In this document: one piece after another, positions 1-7,087 of the stretch
Layout: each line of letters opens with the position of its first letter
Position numbering within the stretch: the stretch's first letter is position 1
Assembly (NCBI RefSeq): GCF_023703415.1
Contig: NZ_JAGMTU010000004.1
Coordinates: 124,001 to 188,000 of the forward strand
Direction of reading: 5' to 3'
DNA: 64,000 bases
DNA from: Microbacterium sp. USTB-Y
GTDB lineage: Bacteria; Actinomycetota; Actinomycetes; Actinomycetales; Microbacteriaceae
Made by a program: the position numbers and the translations under genes
Notes under the pieces: model-generated
Seen by the model: only the letters and a program-made list of their open reading frames with translations
Database searches by the model: none
What the model was told of the DNA's origin: nothing

Positions 1-13
1 CCGTGGTCGGCAT
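1..13 (-). CDS. 5' end of an unidentified gene running off the left edge
   Basis: On the minus strand an ATG at 13-11 opens M-P-T-T before the window ends. A strong Shine-Dalgarno stretch (AGGAGG, within 15-23) lies a few bases upstream. Only four codons are visible, so no function can be given. The call rests on the ribosome site plus the absence of any other gene in the first 230 bases. Confidence 0.35.
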
Positions 14-232
14 GCTCCTCCTGAGCGTGGATGCCGTCCCCTTGCGGACGGCGACTGATCCGAACAATGACCGTCCGGACGGCAGGACCTGCGGACGATG
101 CGGTGTCCGCGGACGGCGGCTGTCGGTCGGCAGCGCGCGGACCGGGCGGACGGCGAACCCCGTAGGCGTGCATCGCGCACGTCGATCACAACGGGTTCGC
201 GCTCAGCTTACGCCACTCCCGCCGTGGTGCGG
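14..232. promoter_or_regulatory. Intergenic region with four CGGACGGC repeats
   Basis: No convincing gene is seen between the ribF stop and the minus-strand start at 13. The octamer CGGACGGC occurs four times in the same orientation, at 45-52, 76-83, 110-117 and 147-154, roughly three helical turns apart. The copy at 45-52 also forms the right arm of an inverted repeat (GCCGTCC at 33-39 with GGACGGC at 46-52), and 72-83 is a palindrome (CCGTCCGGACGG). The layout suggests a regulated promoter for the minus-strand gene at the left edge. No -10 or -35 could be assigned. Confidence 0.35.
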
Positions 233-1231
233 TCACTCGGTGCGCGAGTCCGGGACGTCGGACGTGCCGAGCACCCCGGGCTTCGCCGGGACGCCCAGCA
301 GCAGGCGCGCCTGCACGACGTCCGAGTCGATGCCCGCGATGAGCGACTCCAGGCTGTCGAACGCGGTCATGCCGCGCAGCCGATGGGTGAACTCCACCGT
401 CACGTCGTGACCGTACAGGTCGAGTCCCGGGCTGTCGATCGCGTGCGCCTCCACCTGACGCTGCGCGACGTCGTCGAATGTGGGATTCGTCCCGACGGAG
501 ATGGCCGCAGGATGCACGATCCCCGTGGTGTGGTCCACGAGCCGTCCCGCGTAGACGCCGTCCGCCGGGACCATCTCGTCGAGAAGCGCCGGAAGGTTCG
601 CCGTCGGGAAGCCCAGCTCACGCCCCCGCTTGAGCCCGTGCACCACTTCCCCGCGCACCGAGACGGGGCGCCCCAGCACCGCACCGGCCAGGGCGACGTC
701 GCCGACCGACAGCAGTTCGCGCACCCATGACGAGGAGACGCGGCGGTCGGTGCCGTCGAGGAAGACGTCCTCGATCTCGTCGACCGTGAAGTCGTGCTGT
801 GCACCGAGCTCGGCGAGCAGCGCGGGCGTTCCGCTGCCGCCGCGGCCGAAGCGGAAGTCCCGGCCGACGAGCACGGTGGCCACGTGCAGCGCGTCGACGA
901 GGATCGACGTGACGAAGTCCGAGGCTTCGCGCGCCGCCAGCTGCTCGTCGAAGGTGAGCACCAGCACCGCATCCAGCCCGCAGTCCGCGAGCAGTTCGAT
1001 CTTGCGCTGCACCGACACCAGGTCGTCGGGGCAGCGGTCGGGCCGCAGCACGCTGAGCGGATTGCGGTCGAACGTCACCGCGACGGTCTTCGCGCCGAGG
1101 CGCGCCGCATCCAGCTGCGCCCGTCGGAACACCGCGCGGTGGCCGGAGTGCACGCCGTCGAACTTGCCGATCGCGGCGACCGTGCGCCCGAAGTCTGCAG
1201 GGATCTCGGCCGGATCACGGAACACGATCAT
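233..1231 (-). CDS. ribF: Bifunctional riboflavin kinase / FMN adenylyltransferase RibF
   Basis: Cytoplasmic enzyme that phosphorylates riboflavin to FMN and adenylates FMN to FAD. The 332-residue protein has both halves. The N-terminal nucleotidyltransferase shows KFDGVHSGH at residues 23-31. The C-terminal kinase shows GFPTAN at 207-212 and later GTNPTF. The ATG at 1231 gives the family's usual length. The reading frame stays open further upstream, but that stretch lies inside the preceding gene and is not RibF-like. The start overlaps the stop of the membrane-protein gene at 1228 by four bases (ATGA), implying translational coupling. It is the last gene of the truB-ribF group, a common pairing in bacteria. 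Confidence 0.96.
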   Translation of the reverse strand: MIVFRDPAEIPADFGRTVAAIGKFDGVHSGHRAVFRRAQLDAARLGAKTVAVTFDRNPLSVLRPDRCPDDLVSVQRKIELLADCGLDAVLVLTFDEQLAAREASDFVTSILVDALHVATVLVGRDFRFGRGGSGTPALLAELGAQHDFTVDEIEDVFLDGTDRRVSSSWVRELLSVGDVALAGAVLGRPVSVRGEVVHGLKRGRELGFPTANLPALLDEMVPADGVYAGRLVDHTTGIVHPAAISVGTNPTFDDVAQRQVEAHAIDSPGLDLYGHDVTVEFTHRLRGMTAFDSLESLIAGIDSDVVQARLLLGVPAKPGVLGTSDVPDSRTE

Positions 1232-1725
1232 GCCGCGGCCTCCTCGGGTGCAGCCGCGGGTACTCGGCCCGACGGACGATGCACGACCAGCCACCACAAT
1301 CCCGCCATGGGCAGGAACAGCGGGATCAGCACATACCCGAGGCCGAACTGCGACCACACGGTCTGATGCTGGAAGAGCGCGGGGTGCGTGAGGCTCAGGG
1401 TGCCGACGATCAGCACGCCGGCCAGCTCGAAGACGATGGCGACCCAGGCGACGCGGTACCAGCCGGGTCGGCCGGACCAGATCAGCGCGAGCGTCGCGAC
1501 GATGTAGACCACCGCCGACACGGCGGACAGCGTGTAGGCGAGCGGAGCCTGGTCGAAGGCACGGGCGATCTGCACGAACGAGCGCCCGGTGGCGCCGAGC
1601 GCCATCACCGCGTACACGATCACGAGCACGCGGCCGATGCCCCGCATCCGGGGTCGGGTCGGTGCGGCGGACGATCCCTCGGGCTGAGAGGAGTCGGACG
1701 GGGTCGTGGGTCGCGCGGTGCTCAT
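1228..1725 (-). CDS. Small four-helix membrane protein of unknown function
   Basis: A 165-residue protein with a polar Ser/Pro/Thr-rich N-terminus (about 30 residues) followed by four hydrophobic segments, and a short Ala/Glu-rich tail. I do not recognise a named family. The ATG at 1725 is preceded by a GGGGAG ribosome site; an in-frame start 33 bases upstream lacks one. It sits between another small membrane protein and ribF and overlaps the ribF start by four bases, so the group truB, two membrane proteins, ribF looks co-transcribed. A role in riboflavin uptake cannot be excluded, but nothing in the sequence shows it. Confidence 0.8.
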   Translation of the reverse strand: MSTARPTTPSDSSQPEGSSAAPTRPRMRGIGRVLVIVYAVMALGATGRSFVQIARAFDQAPLAYTLSAVSAVVYIVATLALIWSGRPGWYRVAWVAIVFELAGVLIVGTLSLTHPALFQHQTVWSQFGLGYVLIPLFLPMAGLWWLVVHRPSGRVPAAAPEEAAA

Positions 1726-1782
1726 GGCGCTCCCCATTCTACGGACCCGGACGGACACGGCGTCCGCGCCTCGGCGCGGCGC

Positions 1783-2154
1783 TCAGCCGCCGACGGGCGT
1801 CGTCCAGATGACCTGCATCCGCCAGATCATCACGGCGAGCGAGAGCGCGACCACGCCCAGGATCACGGTGCTCCACCGCGACCGCTCGAGCAGCGCCCAG
1901 ACCACCCCGCCGATCGGCAGCAGCACGGCGGACACGAGATACACCCCGTACTCCAGCGGATCGCCCAGCGCGGGGTTCCCGGCGAACGGCGACACGACCG
2001 CCATGACCACCTGCACGACGAGGAGCAGTTCGACGAGCGCCAGGGATCCGACCGTCCAGTCGTTCGGACGCTTCCCCGCGAAGCCCATGATGAGGCAGAA
2101 GAGCCCGGCCGCGACCGCGACCGCGAGCTGGACGACGGTGAACCACAGGATCAT
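1783..2154 (-). CDS. Small four-helix membrane protein of unknown function
   Basis: A 123-residue, almost entirely hydrophobic protein with about four membrane segments and no recognised motif. It begins within the truB stop: the ATG at 2154 and the truB TGA share the tetranucleotide ATGA, so it is translationally coupled to truB. The next gene on the strand (start 1725) is also a small four-helix protein, and the two may work together, but this is inference from position only. Confidence 0.8.
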   Translation of the reverse strand: MILWFTVVQLAVAVAAGLFCLIMGFAGKRPNDWTVGSLALVELLLVVQVVMAVVSPFAGNPALGDPLEYGVYLVSAVLLPIGGVVWALLERSRWSTVILGVVALSLAVMIWRMQVIWTTPVGG

Positions 2155-3047
2155 GACGCTCCCTCCGGCATGTTCATGGCGCTCTTCAGGTCGTCGCCGC
2201 GTCGCTCCACGATCCCGATCAGCACGCCGTCCGGATCGATCGCAGCGGCGCGCGCGCCTTCGAGCCGAGCCCGCTGGCCGACCAGGCGCTTGCCGTGCCG
2301 CAGATCGACGGCCTCCTGCGCGGAGACGGGGAGGACGGGGAGGATCCGCGCCGCCGCAGCGGCCGCTGTCAGCGGCTGCGCCCCGGCGAGATCGTCGAGC
2401 GCCACCGCCTCAGCCACGTCGAACGCACCGACCCTCGTGCGACGCAGCGCGGTGAGGTGCGCGCCGACGCCGAGAGCCGAGCCGAGGTCGCGGGCGAGGG
2501 CGCGGATATAGGTGCCGGAGGAGCAGTCGACGATCACGTCGAGATCGCGGGTCCCCCCATCGGCCGGGGAGTCGGAGAGCACCTCGAACCGTGAGACGAG
2601 CACGTCTCTGGCCGCGAGCACGACCTCCTCGCCCGCACGCACCCGGTCGTACGCCCTGCGCCCGTCGACCTTGATCGCCGAGACGGCGCTGGGCACCTGC
2701 GAGAGCTCTCCGGTCAGGGCGGCCACACCCTCGGCGATCTCAGCCGAGGTGATCGCGGCCACGCGCTCCGGGTCGGCGGTCGCGACGATCTCGCCGTCTG
2801 CGTCGTCCGTGCCGGTGCTCTGTCCGAGGCGGATGGTCGCCCGATACGTCTTGTCGGCGCCGACCACGAAGGTCAGCAGCCGCGTGGCCGCCTCGATGCC
2901 CACGACGAGCAGGCCGGTGGCCATCGGGTCGAGGGTGCCCGCGTGTCCGACCTTCCGGGTGCCGAACGCCCGGCGGGTGCGGGCGACGACGTCGTGACTC
3001 GTCATCCCGCCCGGCTTGTCGACGAGCAGGATGCCGCTGGTTGCCAT
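2151..3047 (-). CDS. truB: tRNA pseudouridine(55) synthase TruB
   Basis: Converts uridine 55 in the T-loop of tRNAs to pseudouridine. The 298-residue protein opens with the family signature (LLVDKPGGMTSHDVV), followed by KVGHAGTLDPMATG with the catalytic Asp at residue 40; a C-terminal domain follows the catalytic core. The ATG at 3047 has TAGGCT exactly six bases upstream, predicting a leaderless or nearly leaderless mRNA. It is normally next to rbfA; here rbfA is about 3.5 kb further on, separated by a LuxR-type gene and mutY. Confidence 0.96.
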   Translation of the reverse strand: MATSGILLVDKPGGMTSHDVVARTRRAFGTRKVGHAGTLDPMATGLLVVGIEAATRLLTFVVGADKTYRATIRLGQSTGTDDADGEIVATADPERVAAITSAEIAEGVAALTGELSQVPSAVSAIKVDGRRAYDRVRAGEEVVLAARDVLVSRFEVLSDSPADGGTRDLDVIVDCSSGTYIRALARDLGSALGVGAHLTALRRTRVGAFDVAEAVALDDLAGAQPLTAAAAAARILPVLPVSAQEAVDLRHGKRLVGQRARLEGARAAAIDPDGVLIGIVERRGDDLKSAMNMPEGAS

Positions 3048-3053
3048 CCTCCC

Positions 3054-3059
3054 AGCCTA
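3054..3059 (-). promoter_or_regulatory. Predicted -10 (TAGGCT) for leaderless truB
   Basis: TAGGCT is followed by six bases (gggagg) and then ATG. Transcription would start at or very near the start codon. The same six bases could also act as a poorly spaced ribosome site. Confidence 0.55.
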
Positions 3060-3092
3060 GGGCGTGCGCGAGCCAGGCCCGGAACGGGGAGG

Positions 3093-3098
3093 TAGCGT
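3093..3098 (+). promoter_or_regulatory. Predicted -10 (TAGCGT) for mutY
   Basis: TAGCGT lies eight bases before the GTG of mutY. Together with the truB -10 on the other strand this makes a compact divergent promoter of about 60 bases. Confidence 0.45.
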
Positions 3099-3106
3099 GG
3101 AGTCCC

Positions 3107-4003
3107 GTGCCCGACTCCCCCGCCGCAGCATCCGTCGCGTCCGCGCTGATCCCGTGGTTCCGCGCGCACGCCAGGGATCTGCCCTGGCGCAGGGCCGACT
3201 ACCTCAAGCGCTACGGCGCCTGGGGCGTGCTGGTGAGCGAGTTCATGCTCCAGCAGACCCCGGTGACGCGGGTGATCCCGCACCTGGAGGCCTGGCTCGC
3301 ACGCTGGCCGGATCCGTCCTCGCTCGCATCCGCGACCGGCGCCGAGGTGCTCCAGCAGTGGGCGAACCTGGGGTACCCGCGGCGTGCGCTCTGGTTGCAC
3401 GGCGCGGCGATCGCGATCCGCGATCAGCACGGCGGCTTCACGCCGCGCGAGGTGACGGAGCTGCTCGCACTGCCCGGCATCGGCGACTACACGGCGCGTG
3501 CCGTCGCGGCGTTCGCCTTCGGGGATCGCCATCCGGTCGTCGACACGAACACGCGCCGGGTGATCGCCCGCGCCGTGCACGGCAGGGCCCAGCCCGACGC
3601 GCCCGCACGGCGCGACCTGGACGACATGCTCGCGCTGCTCCCGTCCGAGCGCGACGGGGCGGCCGTCGTGAACGCCGCGACGATGGAGCTCGGCGCGACG
3701 GTGTGCACGGCCCGGAGTCCCGGCTGCGAACGCTGCCCTCTTGCGGCGCTCTGCGCCTGGCGCGCGGCCGGCTATCCCCCGAGTGAGGACCGGCGGCGCA
3801 AGCAGGCCCGCTACGAGGGCTCGGATCGGCAGGCGCGCGGCGGAGTGCTGCGCGCGCTCCGGCACGCCGACGATCATCGTCTGCCTGCGGAGGCGGTGCT
3901 CTCCGACTGGCCGGATCCGGCTCAGCGCGACCGTGCGATCGACTCGCTCATCGCGGACGGCCTGCTCGAGGCGACCGACGGCATGCTCCTGCTCCCGCGC
4001 TGA
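3107..4003 (+). CDS. mutY: A/G-specific adenine DNA glycosylase MutY
   Basis: Removes adenine mispaired with 8-oxoguanine. The HhH-GPD fold is clear: SEFMLQQT with the catalytic Glu at residue 45, the helix-hairpin-helix LPGIGDYTA around 122-130, and VVDTNTRR with the catalytic Asp at 146. Four Cys (including CERCPLAALC) supply the [4Fe-4S] cluster. At 298 residues it is shorter than the enterobacterial enzyme, as its C-terminal 8-oxoG-reading domain is brief. GTG at 3107 is chosen because homology begins just after it and TAGCGT lies eight bases upstream; an upstream ATG at 3041 would overlap truB. It is divergent from truB and convergent with the LuxR-type gene. Confidence 0.93.
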   Translation: MPDSPAAASVASALIPWFRAHARDLPWRRADYLKRYGAWGVLVSEFMLQQTPVTRVIPHLEAWLARWPDPSSLASATGAEVLQQWANLGYPRRALWLHGAAIAIRDQHGGFTPREVTELLALPGIGDYTARAVAAFAFGDRHPVVDTNTRRVIARAVHGRAQPDAPARRDLDDMLALLPSERDGAAVVNAATMELGATVCTARSPGCERCPLAALCAWRAAGYPPSEDRRRKQARYEGSDRQARGGVLRALRHADDHRLPAEAVLSDWPDPAQRDRAIDSLIADGLLEATDGMLLLPR

Positions 4004-4090
4004 CCCCCGCGCCGGACGCCCTGATGCGCCGCCGGGCGACCGGGATCGACGCGCCGCAGATCGGCGCCGCGACGGGAGGGCGCCGGACGA

Positions 4091-6319
4091 TCAGAGGTGC
4101 TGGTCGGTGCGATGCGCGAGCACCGTCAGCTCATGCCGCGTGCGGACGTCGAGCTTGGCGAAGATCCGTCCGCCGTGCACTTCCACGGTCCGCACCGAGA
4201 CGTGGAGCGTGTGGGCGATCTCCCGGTTGGGGCGCCCGTCCGCCATCAGCAGCGCGACCTCCATCTCCCGGGCGGTGAGGATCGGATCCCAGACGGCACG
4301 GCACACCTCCAGCGCGGGCTGCGCGCTGGAGGCCGCAGCGCCCCCGCCGACCGGGGCCCGCTCCCCCATCGCCCGCAGCCGCCGCTCGACCAGTCCGCGC
4401 CAGGCGTGCGCGCCGGCCTCCTCGAAGAGGCTCTGCGCCGCCCGCAGGTGCCGTACGCCGCGGCCGAGGTCACCGCGCGCGGCGCACGTCGATCCCAGCA
4501 GCGCCTCGACCCTCGCGCGTTCGAACGGCGAGCGGACCCCGCGGCTCTCTTCGGCGACGGTCTCGAGGTCGGCGCGCCAGGACGCCTCCCGTGCCGCCCG
4601 CACGCGCTCGCGCAGGTGGCGTGCCGTCGTGGTCTCCGGGGGCTCCAGGCCGCCCGAGACGCTCAGCGGACCGACCTCGTCGAGACCAGGCAGACCGAAC
4701 CGCTCGGCGGGACGACCCCGGTCGTCCCAGAGCCGGAGGTGCACGGCGGCCTCGTCGCTGCGTCCCTGCAGATAGGCGCCGATGGCACGGTCCACGAAGC
4801 CGCCCGGCTCGCGTGCCCAGGGCGCTGCGGCCTCGAGGCTCTTCGACCACGCTCCGATCCGACCGTCGACCGCCAGATCGAGCCGGCGCGACAGCGACAC
4901 CGCGAGACCGCCGAACGGGAACGCGACCGGCAGCCGATCGGCGGCGGAGCGCAGCAGGTCGCGCGCGATGCCGATCCTTCCGGCCCAGACGTGCAGCAGC
5001 GCCTCGGCGACGGCCCGGCGGGCACGGAGCAGCGGCCCCCGCACCGGAAGCCCCACGGCGACCTCCGGCGCGTCGCGGGGCTCCGGCTCGGCGAGAGCGC
5101 GCAGCCCGGCATCGGGGTCGCCCTGCAGCCCGGCGCACAGAGCGCGCGCGACCCGCCGGATCTCGTCGCCGTCACCGATGGCCGTCGCCCCCGTGCCCTC
5201 GCCCGCCAGGAGTTCGCACCAGGCCCGCAGCGCGATCTGGTCCTGAGAGGCGTGCTCGGCGCGGGCGCCCGCCGCGAGCCAGGCGATGGTGCGCTCATGG
5301 TCGCCGCGCTCGGCGCTGAGGGACGCCCCCAGCACCGCCGCATGGTGGAAGCCCGACACGGCCGGGTCGCCGGGGAGCAGTCTCTCGGGACCGGGAACGG
5401 TCCCGTGCCGCAGCGCATGCGCGAGCACGAACGTCGCCCGTGCCGCATCGCGATGCCCGCCGTCGAGTCGCAGCGCCCTCTCCGCGCACTCCAGGGCGTC
5501 GACGACGCAGCCTCCGGCCAGCGCCGCGTGCGCCGCGCAGAGCAGCGCCTCGGGGAGCGCGTCCGTGCCGGACTGCGCATGCTCCACGGCCTCCGTCGCG
5601 AACGCCCAGGCGCAATCCGCCGAACCGGCTCGCAGGGCGGCGCCGGCGCGGTCCAGGAGGGGCTCGACGAGCCGCGGGTCACCGCACACCGCGCCGCGGG
5701 CACGATGCCACAGCGCGGCGAGCGGGTCGCCGGTCTCCTCGAACGCGGACGCGAGCAGCCGGTGGGCGCCGATCCGTTCGCCCGTGGTCGATGCGGCGAG
5801 CACCGAAGCCCGCAGCGCCGGATCGGAGAGACGGAACGCGCCGCCGCGCAGGCGCACGAGACGACCGAGCGGGGACGCCGCGATCCGATCCGACGATGAT
5901 CCGGTGAGCAGCCCCAGCACCGGCAGCCCTCCGACGCCGCACAGCGCGAGGGCGAGCAGCAGTCCCGCGTCGATGTCCTGCGGGACCGCCTGTCGGCGAT
6001 AGGCGTCGAACGCGGGCACGTGCGGCAACGGGTCGGGCAGTGCGCGCCACCCTCGGCGCTGCTCAGGACTCAGCGCGGCCAGCACCTCCGCGGTCAGCGC
6101 AGGCTCGCCTCCGCACGCGGCGCGGACGGCGCTGTGCACATGCGGTGCGGTCTCGGCGCCGCCCCAATCGGACCCGCGCGGAGCCGGCTCCGGCGGCGGC
6201 ACGGCAGGATCGGGTGCGACGCCCATCGGCGATCTCGACGGGTGAAGCGCCCCCAGGCGCGCTCGCGCCGTGCCATCCATCTCGTACAGCCCCCCGCTGT
6301 CGTCGATCGCGCGCGACAC
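4091..6319 (-). CDS. Large LuxR-family transcriptional regulator (LAL-like, no P-loop seen)
   Basis: A 742-residue protein. Its last 60 residues or so form a LuxR-type helix-turn-helix starting LTAREMEVALLMADG, with REIAHTLHVSVRTVE as the recognition region. The central 500 residues are Ala/Arg/Leu-rich helical repeats like the TPR-like scaffold of LAL/MalT regulators. Unlike classic LAL proteins, no Walker A motif is visible in the N-terminal part, so the ATPase module appears lost. It stands alone between rbfA (same strand) and mutY (convergent), so no target is implied by context. The start is uncertain: ATG 6319 is the most upstream start, and later Met codons exist at about residues 14 and 32. 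Confidence 0.8.
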   Translation of the reverse strand: MSRAIDDSGGLYEMDGTARARLGALHPSRSPMGVAPDPAVPPPEPAPRGSDWGGAETAPHVHSAVRAACGGEPALTAEVLAALSPEQRRGWRALPDPLPHVPAFDAYRRQAVPQDIDAGLLLALALCGVGGLPVLGLLTGSSSDRIAASPLGRLVRLRGGAFRLSDPALRASVLAASTTGERIGAHRLLASAFEETGDPLAALWHRARGAVCGDPRLVEPLLDRAGAALRAGSADCAWAFATEAVEHAQSGTDALPEALLCAAHAALAGGCVVDALECAERALRLDGGHRDAARATFVLAHALRHGTVPGPERLLPGDPAVSGFHHAAVLGASLSAERGDHERTIAWLAAGARAEHASQDQIALRAWCELLAGEGTGATAIGDGDEIRRVARALCAGLQGDPDAGLRALAEPEPRDAPEVAVGLPVRGPLLRARRAVAEALLHVWAGRIGIARDLLRSAADRLPVAFPFGGLAVSLSRRLDLAVDGRIGAWSKSLEAAAPWAREPGGFVDRAIGAYLQGRSDEAAVHLRLWDDRGRPAERFGLPGLDEVGPLSVSGGLEPPETTTARHLRERVRAAREASWRADLETVAEESRGVRSPFERARVEALLGSTCAARGDLGRGVRHLRAAQSLFEEAGAHAWRGLVERRLRAMGERAPVGGGAAASSAQPALEVCRAVWDPILTAREMEVALLMADGRPNREIAHTLHVSVRTVEVHGGRIFAKLDVRTRHELTVLAHRTDQHL

Positions 6320-6422
6320 CGCGCGCGTCGTCGGATGCTAGCAAGGCGCGTTCCCCGCGCCAAAGTTCTTGAACCCTGTTGAGAATGCGGGTGCGGGTGC
6401 GTGAGATGGAACCGGGGCGCAA

Positions 6423-6463
6423 CGCTGAAGGCCCCGGAAGCCATGCTCCCGGGGCCTTCAGCG
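6423..6463 (-). terminator. Strong hairpin after rbfA
   Basis: Perfect 15-bp stem: 6423-6437 pairs with 6449-6463 around an 11-base loop. It lies 45 bases past the rbfA stop and upstream of the LuxR-type gene. No U-tract follows, as with other hairpins in this window. Confidence 0.7.
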
Positions 6464-6507
6464 AATGCGGTGCGCCGCACGGCGACCGGAGTCGCGGATG
6501 ACGCGGC

Positions 6508-6939
6508 CTAGTCCTGAGGCTCTTCCTCCTCGACCCGGTACGGGTCGGCATCGCCGGCGTAGCTGCCTGAGGCCGCGAGCTTCGCGACCTCCTCATCGCG
6601 TTCCCGCGCCTGGCGGAGCAGATCGCTGATGTGGTCGGCGTTCTCGGGCAGCGCGTCCGGGATGAACTCGAGCGTGGGCACGAGCCGCACGCCGAGCTGA
6701 GCGCCGACCTCCTTGCGAAGGAGTCCGGTCGCGGAGGTCAGCGCAGCGCCCGAGGCCACGCGCTCCTCCTCCGAGCCGAGCACGGTGTAGAACACGGAGG
6801 CGTGCTGCAGATCGCCCGTCACGCGCACGTCCGTGATCGTCACGAAGCCGAGGCGCGGATCCCGCAGCCCCTTCTCCAGCCGCTCGGCGAGGATGACGCG
6901 GATCCGGTCCGCGAGTCGTGCCTGTCGTTCTCCGGCCAT
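6508..6939 (-). CDS. rbfA: 30S ribosome-binding factor RbfA
   Basis: Single KH-like domain protein that binds the pre-30S subunit and helps 16S 5'-end maturation and cold adaptation. The 143-residue product shows the typical RIRVILAERLEKGLRDPRLG opening stretch and VRLVPTLEFIPDALPENADHI toward the end, with an acidic C-terminal tail (VEEEEPQD). It follows infB on the same strand, separated by 148 bases that hold a long inverted repeat, and is followed by a strong hairpin, so it ends the nusA-infB-rbfA unit. Confidence 0.95.
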   Translation of the reverse strand: MAGERQARLADRIRVILAERLEKGLRDPRLGFVTITDVRVTGDLQHASVFYTVLGSEEERVASGAALTSATGLLRKEVGAQLGVRLVPTLEFIPDALPENADHISDLLRQARERDEEVAKLAASGSYAGDADPYRVEEEEPQD

Positions 6940-6987
6940 GTCCCTACCCTCTCACTTCTGTTCGTCCGACGCTGATCGACGGGCGGA

Positions 6988-7072
6988 GCAGGATGGCATC
7001 GTGTGGCGCCTGCCGGGGCGCCCGCGAAGCGGGCCGGGCCCCCGGCCAAGGCGACACACGATGCCATCCTGC
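6988..7072. repeat. 85-base inverted repeat between infB and rbfA
   Basis: The outer arms (6988-7005 and 7055-7072) are perfectly complementary over 18 bases. After one mismatch pairing resumes (7007-7011 with 7049-7053), then a GC-rich imperfect section, and at the centre a perfect GCCCGC-GAA-GCGGGC hairpin (7020-7034). In RNA it would fold as one long stem of about 30 pairs. It could attenuate or process the infB-rbfA transcript, or be a small mobile repeat. No coding sequence or target-site duplication is evident. Confidence 0.85.
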
Positions 7073-7087
7073 GAAACCACGAGCCGA

